A stretch of 64,000 nt of DNA, taken from positions 4,526,001 through 4,590,000 of the forward strand of contig NC_133958.1 of NCBI RefSeq assembly GCF_031877795.1, read 5' to 3'. This document shows positions 39,201 through 50,682 of this stretch, piece by piece (positions within the stretch are counted from its first letter, which is position 1; every line of letters starts with the position of its first letter). A model generated the notes under the pieces. That model saw nothing but the letters and a program-made list of their open reading frames with translations, was not told where the DNA came from and did no database searches. The position numbers and the translations under genes were made by a program. The DNA is from Strix aluco (taxonomy: Eukaryota > Chordata > Aves > Strigiformes > Strigidae).

Positions 39201-42200
39201 AGAAGAAGCAACACCAAAAGTCACAACTTCAGGTTCCCTGCTGTTGGTGGACCAGCGCCGTCTTTACAGACCCAGCCCTCCTGCTGCCTGGAGCACAGGA
39301 ATAGTCCAGGGTAGTTTTCTATCTAGAATTGTTTTACTAACAAGAGTCAGGTCTCTAGTTTCACATATTCTCGCAAAGGGTCACTGATTTGACATGCCAC
39401 TGTACAAACAAGCTCAGATCTAATTTACCTTTATTTTTTTTTTTTTTTAGTGAACACAGCATGCTTTCTCAAAGTTCAGCCTGCATGTTCATGTGACAGA
39501 CAACCACGCTGGTCTCTCCACAGCTAACAAAAGACACAGAGAACACAATATGCTTTTACCAGGAAATAAGCAGCGTTTATGCAGCAACCGGGTCAGATCC
39601 TGCCGGCCAGGGAAGGCTTCGCTATTGCATGACCCACCGCAAGCTCTGAACTCCCTATTATTTTTGCTAGGCTGTTTTTCAGCTAAAGGGGCTCCCCAAC
39701 TTGGTGTGGCACCCACCCGTGTCTGCAAAGGCCCATGAGAGGAGAGCGTAGGGTCAGCCGAACAGGTTAGCTGTGACTTTCCAGCACCCCAACACTATCA
39801 GCTGAAACAAGAGTAGCTGCTCCTCCTGGACCTGTGTTGAGATGGGTGGATGCAGAACCTCCCACCACCAAACCCAAGCCAAGGCAAGCATCCCTAACCC
39901 CAAAGTCTAAATAAACCAGTGCTTGGTTAGGAGCGGTTCAGGTCTTCCTGGAGTAGACTGCAACATGGTTAGGGTTGCAGCAAGGACTTTTAGTCATCAG
40001 TGCAACTGCCACCCACTGTGAGGAAGGGAGGTTCAAGCCCAGCACATCTCCGGTTTCTGAGCTGTCTCACATCAGGAATTAGTTCCCAGGTGAGAACAAC
40101 TGTTCTTCACATCCCCAAGGCAGTTACTTTACCTGTCTTGGGAAACCAGCTCCAGCAGCCTTGCAGAAATGCCACCAAATGGCTTAAGCAAGAGGTGGGA
40201 GGAGGCTCCAGAGGAGTCCTCCAGAAACTCCCTTCTGCTGCCATCACAAGAAGTCCTTGACACGCTGATCTCTAAAATTAATTTGGAGACTAATTAGGCT
40301 TGCCAGGACAGCTGTGTTTTCAGCAGCTACAAAATAAAACAAGCCTAAGCAGTAGGAGAAACACCATCAGCACACATCTAAAAGCCTGTTCAAGCCAGTG
40401 TTTTAATACAACGACAGCGTTAAGTGGGTAAGACAGAGGCCAACGTCCAGTTCAGGCTGTAAAGGGGTTTTTTCCCATTAGAAGGAAAATGATGGGAAGG
40501 AAAAGACACCAAGTCTCGATGATCACAAGCTTCCCACTGAAGCTTTAGCAGGTAAATACAACCTGTAACACGTTTCCCCTCTAAACAAGTAGCGACACTG
40601 GTACAAAACACACGTACAACTAGCAATGCCCGAAGTCGCAGCGCGGTTATCGCAGCCAGGTGCTGTAGGAGGCCGCACGCAGGCACGTGCATCACGGATT
40701 TACACCCTCCCTCATCACATCCCAGCACGTGTCGCACCGCGAGCACCACCAGCACCTCTGGGTGTTTTCTGAGCTGTCTCACAGGCGTATCAAGGACCTT
40801 CACAGAGGTCCACAGGGCACTGTTTTAACTGCTTGCCTTGACTCACCTCAACAGGACACCCCCCTCGCAGCCTGCCCCACCCCGACCTCATCAAACTCAG
40901 GAATTGTGCAAGTGTCTGAAGCAAACAATTCCCCAAATTAAAACATTTTCAGTTTCTCTTTCAGAGGAAATGACTTGCTGGAACCAAAACATTTCCTCTA
41001 CAGCACTAACCAGCCAGGTGCCTGAAACGCCTCTTTCTGCAGCATCCACAACCTCCACCTCCTCCACGGGCCCCGCTCAGCCATCACCGATCCCAGTAAC
41101 TATAATCCAGAAAGACAGACTAAGGCAGGAGCTTTGCTGCTCTTCTGTAGGAGGAGAGTGGCACATTTCCCCTGGTAAAGTGAAAGACAGCTGCTCTTAC
41201 AAGCTTAATTAGTGTTTGGCTACTCCTATTACAAAAAAGGCCCTTTTGGGTTCAGTTCTCACCTTTTCCCGTAGTGGACGGACAGAACAGGCACAGACGA
41301 GCAGCGAGCGCCCATCGCAGGAGCAGCACCCAAACCCTGCAGCTCCGGATTTCACTCTGTCCCCGACACGTGGGGTGACCTTGTCCGTGCTCCGACGGAG
41401 TTCTCCCGCAGCCAGCCAACAGCTGGAGTGTTTTATCAGCTTCTGAGCACTTCAAGGCAGTTTGCTGAGTTGGATTATTCCCAGCGTAAGGCATCGCTCC
41501 AGCACTCTCCTAGTAGAGGCGCTGCTGGCCCTGAAGCAACCAGGGAATCCACTGCCCAGTGCAACCAACACTTCCTACAAAGCACCTCCCGCTCCGGGAA
41601 ACTAGGCACAACTTTCGTTTTCTCCCTCTCCCTTTTCCCAGCAGAGGAAATGCCCTCTAAACACCACCATAAAGTCCAGAGTGACGACAGGCTGCTCTGA
41701 CCGTGACTTGGCAGAAAACACCGGGCTCGTTTGTGAAAGGAGCCGCTACGGAGGCACTGGGGTGGGCACGGACCCCGCGATGCAGAGCAGCCCAAACCTC
41801 CGAGCACCGTCCAGCAGGCACAGACCCAGAGGGAAAGCACAGAAAAAAAGCACAGAATATTTCCTTTGAGTGCTTATCGCTGCACACTGGCAAGACCTCC
41901 AGTGCCTCAAAGTGAAGGCATTTCCTCTCCTCTTTCTACTCTCTCAGGGAGCCCTGCATTGAAAAGAGAAGAAATTAGAGCATCTGCTTGCAGCCTTCCC
42001 CAACCAGACCATGGAGAGTCAGCACCGGCAGTATCAAGGGAGTTTGGCTTTTCTCAGCTTTTTTCTCTTTTTTAAGCTGCCAGAGCAGCGTGCTGGTAGG
42101 GGAGAGGGAGGAAATACCCTTCGTGACGCTTCCTACCCCACAGCGCTGAGAGTCTCGTTAGTCTCGAGCAGCTCATCTGCATTAAAACCCAACCACCCCC

Positions 42201-43111
42201 AGATCTGCAGCCGTGTAAGCCCCAACCACGATAAAGCCACCGCTCCCACGAGGCTGGGGGGACGCCGAAGGTCAGGTTCACGCCGCTCGAAGCCATCCTG
42301 GTTTGTGGGGGGACGGACCACCCCGTCCCACCAGCTTTTCCCTCCTGGGATTCCAGAAAAGCCACCCAGGGGGGTCTCCTGCTCCAGCCCCGCGCCAGGA
42401 GGGCACCGGTGGCATCTCGCACCCCGGGGAGCAGCACCAGGCCGGTGCGTGGCGCAGCGGGAGGTGCAAGGCCCCGCGCACACCTTGGCACCGCGGGGCA
42501 CGCCAAAGCTCGACGGGTCCGAGGGTGCTGGGACGGCACCCCAGGGGCTGCAGGGCCGGGTCCGAGGGGGGGTGCGCAGCTCCAGCTTCCATCGGAGACC
42601 TTGGGGGTGACACCTCGGGGTCCTTCCGCACTGCAGCACCCCCTGCTCCTCCTCACCCCCCCTCCCCAGCACCTCCTGCACGCAACAGCCCGGTACAACT
42701 CCGCTCCCCTCGAGCAACAGGAGCCCTGCGCACCCCAACACTCCTCGCACCCCTTCCCCACGACACCCCTTCCCCACTTGCACCCCATACACACTTCCCC
42801 CCTCTCCTTACACCACCGCACGCACCCCCCGACACCGCCAGCCACCGGGGCAGATCCCGGGGGTTCCGGGGGCCACCCCCCCACCCTCCGCCACGCACCT
42901 TGACCGAGTCCACCGGGTACATGACCGTGTGCTCCATGATGCCCGCCACCGCCCCGGCCATCATGTGGGTGCCGAGCGAGGCGCCGCTGGGCAGGCTCTC
43001 GTACTCCTCGCCCTCCATAGGCGGCGCGGGGGGGGCGGCGGCAGCGGCGGGCGGGGGGCCGGGCCCCGGGGGCGCCGCCGCGCTGCCCCCCACTCCGCAG
43101 CTCAGCTCCAT
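32766..43111 (-). CDS. SLC25A37: SLC25A37, mitoferrin-1 (mitochondrial iron importer)
   Basis: Four coding exons on the minus strand (43111-42899, 36145-35917, 34493-34437, 33286-32766) splice at GT-AG sites with phases 0, 1 and 1 to give 339 aa; I recall 338 aa for the human protein. It is a mitochondrial carrier family protein with three repeats marked by the signatures PVDSVK (66-71), PAEVVK (164-169) and PLDVCK (255-260). Mitoferrin-specific features include His49, His119 (GPAHAMYF) and His216 (IHFITYEF), matching the three histidines implicated in iron transport by yeast Mrs3. It also has GNSHLANG (141-148). It sits in the inner membrane and imports Fe2+ for haem and Fe-S cluster synthesis, chiefly in erythroid cells. 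SLC25A28 is its paralogue, but NKX3-1/ENTPD4 linkage and the MEL start favour SLC25A37. The first 31 residues are Ala/Pro/Gly-rich, and Met32 is a possible second start (308 aa). Intron 1 is 6.75 kb. Confidence 0.98.
34437..34493 (-). CDS. SLC25A37: SLC25A37 coding exon 3 (57 nt)
   Basis: This 57-nt exon is easy to miss. The TTTTGCAG acceptor and GTAACG donor enclose the codons for [18 protein letters not shown]. Split Gly148 and Val167 codons at its ends join exons 2 and 4 in frame. It carries most of the second carrier signature (PAEV). Confidence 0.96.
35917..36145 (-). CDS. SLC25A37: SLC25A37 coding exon 2
   Basis: The acceptor is TTTGTTGCAG. The exon encodes Thr72 to Asn147 plus one base, including [14 protein letters not shown], the RPLRG element, [12 protein letters not shown] and GNSHLAN. 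The donor is a weaker GTATTT. Confidence 0.97.
36146..42898 (-). other. SLC25A37: SLC25A37 intron 1
   Basis: This intron is 6,753 bp. It contains a T-rich tract at about 39428-39449, an AGGGATAAG motif near 38551 and no recognised transposable element. No alternative first exon is clear, although the promoter-proximal 600 bp (42300-42898) are CpG-rich. Confidence 0.8.
42899..43111 (-). CDS. SLC25A37: SLC25A37 coding exon 1
   Basis: This exon encodes Met1 to Lys71. The MEL start matches mammalian mitoferrin-1. A Pro/Ala-rich low-complexity segment (residues 11-31) precedes [11 protein letters not shown] and the first transmembrane helix, and the exon ends after PVDSVK at donor GTGCGT. The downstream Met32 (43016-43018) also has G at +4. 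Confidence 0.95.
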
Positions 43112-43220
43112 CCGCCCGGTAACGGCGGAGGAGGCAGGAGCGGGGGGAACGGCGGGAGGGGGGGCGCGGGGGGGGGGGCGGGGGGGTCCGCACAGGGCTC
43201 GCGCGCGGCCCCGGCCCCGC

Positions 43221-43397
43221 TTTAAAGCCGCGCCCGCGCCCGCCCCGCCCCGGCCCGCGTCCGCCAATCGCGGAGCGACGCTGGGCCCGCGCGGGTGGGG
43301 CCGGGGGGGGCGTGCGCGGCGTGACGTCACAGGCCGGGATTGGCAGGTATAACGGCGAATGGCGAGGAGAGCGGTGAGGCGGGAGGGCGGTGATTGG
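43221..43397 (-). promoter_or_regulatory. SLC25A37: SLC25A37 core and proximal promoter: TATA-like, CCAAT, CRE
   Basis: Reading on the minus strand towards the gene, CCAAT lies at 43397-43393 and 43343-43339. A perfect palindromic CRE, GTGACGTCAC, is at 43321-43330, and a plus-oriented CCAAT at 43264-43268. The TATA-like CTTTAAA is at 43227-43221. This spacing predicts initiation near 43195 and a leader of about 85 nt. The motifs are directly visible; their use is inferred. Confidence 0.55.
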
Positions 43398-46300
43398 CTC
43401 TGGGCGGTGGGGCCGGGCCGGCTGCCAGGCGCGCTGAGGCGGGGGGGGGCAACGGCGAGCGCCGGCAGGGCGAGTGGTGGTCCCGGCTGCAGGCGGGCGA
43501 GACGGGGGGCGCAGAGAATGTGCTCCCCCTCCCCTCCCCGCTTCCCGTCCCCCTTCCCCCGCTTGCGAGCGCGCCCCCCGTGCGAGCACGCGCACCCTGC
43601 GTGTGACCTGCTCCTTGCACAAGCAGACGCCCCCCCCCACACCGCGCAAGCACGGGACGGGGCTCAGGCTGCCCCTGGGCCTGTGGCACCCTGCGGCACC
43701 CCCCCCACCCCTCCCACCCCCCTCTGAATTTTGGGGTGCACACCGCGGCGCGAGGTGTGGGGCACGGCCGGGGTGCTGCGAGCTCCCACGCGTGGCCTTT
43801 GGGGGGGGGTTCCGAGGTGCCCCCCCCTCCCCGGCTGCACCCAGCCCTGGGCGCTGGGGTGCCGTGGAGTGAGGCCGGGAAGGGGAAGGTGGAAATTGGG
43901 AGCGTGGCACGAGCAAAAGTGATATTTTTCCTGGAAAATGCGGTGGCGCTGGGAGCAAAGCTGCCCTTGGCACGTGGGCGATGCCTGTCCCCAAAAAGCC
44001 CCAAATGCTCCCCAAAACGCGAGCCACGGGGCCATCTCAGGCCTTGTGCAGCTGCCGCTTTGTCTCAGGGGCGTGTTGCCTGTAATAGTGCTTAGTTTTG
44101 GGGGTGCTTTTGGGGTTTTGGGGGTGCCTCAGCTCGCACAGACCCCTGTGCCCTCTCCTGTCCCCCTGCCCGGCAGGGCCAGGACAGCAGGATGAGGTGC
44201 CGTCAGCTCACCTGCACGGGCCTGAGCCTTGGCGTGGGATGAAAAAAGCTCACAGAATGGCTTAGGAAAGCTTTTTTGCCCTTCCCTGCAAAGGCATTTT
44301 GGGAAGATGGGATCCACAGCGTGCCCTGTCCCTCGCCGCAGCTCCCGCTCCACCGCAGAGCTGTTAATCCTGGCCTGTCTGCGGGAGGAACGAGCTCACC
44401 CCACGCTGCTGCACCCCCAAACACTCCTCTTCCCCTGGATTTCATTTGATCGCTTTGTTCCGCCGTGAAATGAGCCCAAACCAATTAAATTTGACACTTT
44501 CAAAGAAATGGAGGCAAAGTCTTTGTGGCCCAGAGCTCCGGGAACAGCACCGACTTTATTTCATTCCTCCTTGAAGGATTATTTGGAATTTGACCTTGCT
44601 GGGAAGGTGCTGTTGCGTAGCGTGTGCTGAAATCAAGGTTAACCATTTTCACCAAGCACCGTGGTAATGTAAAGCAATTTATTGCTGCTCAAGCCTTGGG
44701 AAGCAAGTAAGAAAACCATTCTCTAAGGACCCCAAAAAGCAGAAAAATGAAGTGCTTGGTTTTTTGTTAACCATGAAATGAATACACACGAGGAGAGAAA
44801 AGCCTGGTCTGTTCTCATCTTCGCCTCCCATCCGGGTACCTGGAGAGGGGCTGTGGAGCGGAGCTGGGGCACCCGGTGCTGGCACTTGCTGTCCTCCTCC
44901 CTTCTGCCCCGTGTTTGTGCTGGGAAGCCTCTGTTCTCCGTGGGAACACGGTGCTGCTGGAAAAAGTAACAATAAGAACAGCATCACACGCACGTGACTC
45001 ACTCCTGATTGATTTTGGGTACCTGGCAGCGTTTTCTGCACCCGGAGCAGCGCTTGTACAGGGGGTGGCAGAGCCAGAGGTGAGACCTGGCCACCGTCCC
45101 GGCGTGTCCAAGCCATCACGCTCTCCCGTGAGCCCAGGTGTCATCAGCTGTCCTGAAACCTGTAAAAAGCAGAGGCTGTAAAAAGGCCTTCAACAACATG
45201 CAATTTGACACAGCAAGGGCTAAATCTCTCCGTCCTTTCCCCCCATCTTGCCCGCTGGCAGAAGCCACTGGATTATCACAGCTTTGCTTCCTCCAAAAGA
45301 GACTAAACCAAATATATGGTGCTGACAGATGGTTTGACACTGTATTCTCCAGCTTAAATGACATTTCGGAGCTGGAGAGCCATGCGCATACATGTGATTC
45401 CAGCAGACAGTGCTCCCTGGTGATCAGCCATGTCTGCAAGGCATAAATCAAACACGGGCACAAGAACTTCCTTCTTCTAAGTCAGCTTTATTCAAGGAAA
45501 CGCCTGAATTAAAACTCAAAGAGGGACACTTTCCAGTATTGCTCCACACAGTTTATTCAGGTTTTCTACTCCGTGAACAACGGTCAACAGCAGCTAATCT
45601 CCCTCCATTGCTTTTGGCAGAGCAGAGGAGGGTGGGGAAATTTCAGTGTCACTTACCTTAATGAGCCCTTTCCCCTATGGTCTTAGGTCTTGCTCCCTGA
45701 TAAGAAATAGTATGAATCAGTCTGAAATACGGTGCTGTTTCCAGGTAGGAAGAGGTTATATTTTAACCCTGAGGAGGACTGACACAAGGAATCCTTTCTG
45801 CTCCTGCTCAGTGCCCCGTGTCAGGGGCCACCCTGGGGCTCAGGGACCTGCTGTGGCCAGAGGTGCCAAAGCTGAGATGTATGGACTGAGGGTTTTCCCC
45901 GTGTTCATGAAGAAGGGACAAAATTACTCATCATCAGGGAAAATGGGGCAGGGAGTCTGGTCTGGCTTGTGGTCTTGTCATGTCACATGTCCCACTGGCA
46001 GGAAGAGGAACAGCAGGTGTCTCTTGGATGGTTTCCTGCCATCCCTGCCTGGCAAATAAGAGTCATCCCTCACAGGTCATCAACAAAGGGAACTCAATTT
46101 ACAAAACCTTCCTTAGAAACAGGTTGGTCTTGTGCAGTGATTCCCTTGCTGCCTCCCAGGGCACAAGCACTACTCGGTGCATCCCGTCTGGGTGCTGGAG
46201 CTCCCCCGGGGTTAGCGTGTCCCTCAGGTGCTCCAGGAGCCCCAGACTCCATCACGGCAGGGAAGCAGCGAAGGGCAAAGCTATTAAAAGCACATTCTGG

Positions 46301-49300
46301 CTGCGGGCTGCACGGAGCATGCTCATTTATACGCCGACAAGTCGATGCGAAATACAGCGCCGCAATCTGCACACGCGTTGCGTCACCGCGAGCAGCTCAA
46401 TAAAAGGATGAATCAGACAGATCTGAGTCCTCACTGGGCCATCACCTTCTTTATGGGGTTTCTGCACCCTAGGACAGCTTTTACACAGCAGAAGTATAAC
46501 ACGCTGCCAGGAACACCATGAGAAATGAGAAACAACCTGCAAAACAAAGTGAAATGCTCCTGGCTTTCCTAAGTCCCTGCCCCAAGAAGGTGCCTGCAGC
46601 CCCCAGGCCTGGCACTCCGCAGCTGATTGGGAGGACCCGGTTTTGCTTATCACAGACACCACGGCTGCACCCAGGCTGATAAGGCAGGAGTGTCCTCCTG
46701 GGAGGAGGACACCAGAAACCACAGAAATTATAGCTTATCTACAAGATCCAGTGGGATTTTTTTTTTTTTTTTTTTCACTTTCCAAATCTACAAGTTCTCT
46801 AACAGCTGAGCAACACCTTGTTTTAGGGTGGGTTTTATCCTTTTCACAACCTGTCCCTGCCATCACGGGGCTGCCAGCAGTGGTGCGGAGCCGTGGCGTG
46901 CTGAATTGGGGGTGAGGAGGGGGAACGCTGCTTCACCTCCAGCAGCACAATGCCACGTGGCAGCAAATTACAGGACTTTGTTTTTTTAATTAAGGTGTTT
47001 AGCAGCAGGTAGCTGTATTTTTAATTGTGGAAAGGAAAAGACACCCGTTTATGGTTCACTTTAGGAGAGGGATCAGGGCAAATGTATATCGTTAAGGACA
47101 TATGTTTGCAATCTTATTTGCAACCAGCCTGAGCTTTATGTCCCCACAGCCTTTTTTTTTTATTTAGCTAGCTTGCGTGCCAGATGCCTACGCTGGAGGA
47201 AAGATGGTTTTCACGCGGGAATCGCCTGCACACCCCAATTCCCCATCCCACGTGGCGAGGATGCAGCCCCTTCCTGGCACACCAGCACTTGGCCACCGCC
47301 AGCCCCATGAGTCCTGTCCCTGCTCAGAAATGTTCCAAGCCTCAACATAAATGTTAAACTGCGAGTCTGGACCTCACTCCCCAGAACTGGCCTTATGTCA
47401 AAGGCAGCATCACATTCAGAAGATGCCCTGGAAAAAGGTCTCCCTGACACCAGCCTGGGTTTTCCTGCCCACCCGGGTGCATTTTGCGATGCGCCTGAGA
47501 AGAGACGATCGCGGGGAAATATCAGCCTCTAGGAAACCCGATGCGTTCCAGTTATTTTTTATCTCTACATTAACAAAAGCCATAAAAAGAAGCAAACGTA
47601 TTGTTTTGTCTTCGGGGTGGACTGTCTCACTTATTTGAACATCAGCATAAGGCATCCCCTGGTTTTAAGCCCTTGCTGAGCACACCAAGGTGCCGGTCGG
47701 TAGGTTAGTACTGGAAAATCAAGAGCATTAATCCCTGCTCTGGTACAAACTCAGAGCATCTCTCCTTGCCCTGATTCACCAGAGCAGCTCTCCAGGTTAC
47801 CACGGTATTCATTTCATAGTCAGCGTGTGTATAACAGGTTTATACGTAGCAGATCAACCGCAGGGTATTAGGTTGATGCCAGTGAGGGCCATGAACATGA
47901 ATGCAAAGTAAATTAGAGAGAATTGAGCCCTAATGATGCTGCGGGGTTATTCCTACGCCAAAACAGCCGAAATCTGAAAACTCAGCATTGCAGCTCCACC
48001 GAAGCAATGCAGACAGGTCCAGGGCCCATTAACATTTATGCAACCTCAGAGGCAAAGGAGGTGTGGATGCGAGGAATTTGGCCTGTGGGTTTTATTTCAG
48101 CGTTCACATAATCTGGCCTAATTTACCATTACCTAGCTCAATGGATTAATGGAACAGGGAGAGGCAATATCCAATGTGTATAATTAAGCCTGCCTTTTGT
48201 ATTATTTCCTGGACCAAATTTTTTCATCAACTTGCCTTTCTGGTTTGAAGCCCCGGGGAAACAATGGGAAAGGCGCAGCACATGCTGGTGGTGCTTTTGG
48301 GATTGACTGGTGCCACTGGGCAGAGGAGGCTGAAAGGATCCCATGGGGTTTGCTGGGTTTGGGCATGGCTTTTTTTTTTTTTTGTTTTGGCCTTGTTTCT
48401 AGCACTTAGCAAAATTAGATCCAGAAAGGAGGGAGAAAACCCTGGCTTGTCGTTCAGGGGATGTGTTTAAAGCTGGGGAATGATCCTGCTCTGCCACCGA
48501 CTCCTCACATGGCCTTGGTCAAATCGTTTTGTTCTGATGGACTTCACCACTTCTTCTGGGCAAGGTTTTGTGTGATTAAAAGATGGTGAGCAAAAAAGGA
48601 TGAGATGAGGGCTCTGCAAATGGGGCCGTGGCTGGCGAGCAGTCCCAGCCTGCTGCCGCAATGCAAGCAAATAAAAAATCAGCATCATTCACCCTGGAGC
48701 AGGCATCACATCTGGGGAGGTCGGACTGTGGGGACGCCTCTCCGGCTTTGAAATGGGAAGAGGGGCGTTTTAACAAATAAAGACAAAAATGCAAGCAGAA
48801 AAGTCCAGCTGGCAGACACGGCTCAGCCCTGTCTCCTCCTCCACATCCCCCTTCGCACCCCCACCGGCCACAAAAGCGGGGTGCTCCACCGTGATCAGCC
48901 ACGACAGCCGCCGCGCGCCCCAGCTGCTCCCGTATCTGCTCGCCCCGGAGCACGCTGCAGGCTGATATTTTGGGAGGGTGCGGCGGGGCGGGTGACGTGC
49001 TCACCCGAGATAGGGGCCAGGCACCCTGCACACACCTTGCTGGGGCTGTCGGGGTCGACCTGCGCGTGTTCTAGAGGCGTTTGGAAATGGCTGATGCCCA
49101 AATGCCCCGCTCACGGCGAGCTCTGGGTCTCCATCAAGCTGCTTTTTCCAGGCACCAATTCAGAACGAGCCTGATGATTTCAGCAGCGCGGCTTTATCCC
49201 AGATTTCCTCTGAACTGCACGGGGGGAACAAAACAGGATTTGGTGCTTGGAGGAAACCTTCCTCTCATGCAAAACACTGGGAGCTCACCGAGCCAGAATC

Positions 49301-50682
49301 CGGGCTCGCTTCACCAGCACGAGCAACAGCCAGTGGGGAAGGTTTTACTCCCACTGATGATACTGTTAACAGTGGGGTGAAATATATTCACAAACAACTA
49401 ATATTTTCTCCGTCGCTGCAAAGAGCATGCATCTGGAAATAATTAGCATGCACAAAACCAACTTGCACATTCCTCCTAGGCCTCCATTTTGTGTCGCCTG
49501 CAGACTGGCCATGGCGGGTTTATCGGCACCTCTCAATTTCTGCATATCCTTCGATATTTCTGACACCCAGCCCAGCCCAGGCCAACTCCTGATCAACGCT
49601 TGCTGGTGACTCAGAAGCCATGCTTAGCCCTCAGCAAACCACCCCCCAGCACAGCTTTTTTGTTTGCATGGTTTGATGTCAGCGCTGGCTTTTTCTTCTT
49701 TCCTTTTTTTTTCCTCCACAAAGCCTTTGCCGCCGCTGACATGCTCCTACTTGTGCTTCCGTCTCCGTAGATGACGGCAGCATCGGGAATCAGCTGCCCT
49801 GCAGCCTTTCCCCCCAGAGTCACGAGTTGCAGCAACTACTTTTGGGTGGAATTAAACTTGGAAAGGGACTGAGGGGCTGTCCGCAGCTGCTGGGGTTTTA
49901 GCTGCGTGGTCAGTGGGAGCCTGTGCAATGGCAGGATGGGTCCCACCAGCCTGGTGGTTGAATGTCCACCGTGCTGAGCGAGGACAGGGAAACCCTGGGA
50001 AGCCCTGGTGCTCCTCATCCCATGGGACAACAGGCTCAGCACCTTCACCGGGTTGAACCTGTGGTAGAGGTTTTCTCCCTCCTCTGAGCCCTTGTGCTGA
50101 CACCAGCTCCAGTAGCTGCCCCAGGGCTCTGCATTTCTCCTGCAAAGCAAGAGCAAGTCTAAGAGGTCCTTCTCCCTGGAGGCGCTGTCATTACCTCGGC
50201 ATACTTTGCCATCCCAAAGCACCTACTTTCTTGCCCAGGGCCGCATCCAGCTGCGCTGGGGATGGATTGCACACCCAGCACAACTTTCCCTGCCAGTTTA
50301 ATACTGTCTGCTCTGCTTTGGTCCAAACTAATGAGGGATATATACCCACAGGCAAGGTTTGCAGTGCTTAAATCCTAAAGAAGCCCAACGCCTTGGCCAT
50401 CGTGGAGAGCCTGGAGCACGGCTGCGGTCCTCCTTTTAGCCCCCAGCAAAGCCCCCTGCCCTGCCTGGGTGACCTGCCCTTGCTCCACGGGGCACCATGC
50501 CTTGCTTTGGCTTAGTCAATATATTTCTGCGTTGCTTCTATGAGAAGTTCATTAGAGCACTTTAACTATTGTGAGAAAACACACTGGAGACAAGCGTCTT
50601 CATTCTCAGCGCACGGCAAAGTAGCTGCGGTGAGGCCTGGTGGGAAGCATAGCCCTGACCCCACCCCAGTTATCCGCCAGTA
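43398..50682. other. Intergenic DNA upstream of SLC25A37
   Basis: No gene is recognised. The stretch includes a GATA/RUNX motif cluster (46647-46740), a T19 run (46757-46775), and an AT-rich unique block at about 47820-48190 with many TAAT cores that may be a conserved element. The remainder is unremarkable. Confidence 0.5.
46647..46740. promoter_or_regulatory. Candidate erythroid enhancer: GATA/RUNX motif cluster
   Basis: Three GATA motifs lie within 94 bp: TTATCA (46647-46652), TGATAAGG (46677-46684) and TTATCT (46735-46740). A RUNX-like AACCACA is at 46717-46723 and an E-box, CAGCTG, just outside at 46619-46624. It is about 3.5 kb upstream of SLC25A37, a gene known to depend on GATA1 in erythroid cells. 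Function is inferred. Confidence 0.35.

Larger units (their letters stand above)
42300..43800. promoter_or_regulatory. SLC25A37: CpG island over SLC25A37 exon 1 and promoter
   Basis: The stretch is strongly GC- and CpG-rich with many C/G homopolymers. It includes coding exon 1 and the start-site region. The long open frames on both strands here are a consequence of base composition. Confidence 0.75.

Noticed and set aside
42072-44027. A 651-codon minus-strand open frame and overlapping plus-strand frames of up to 349 codons around SLC25A37 exon 1
   Set aside because: They lie in a CpG island where stop codons are rare, consist of low-complexity Pro/Arg/Gly/Ala, and run across the true exon 1, its donor and the promoter in other frames.
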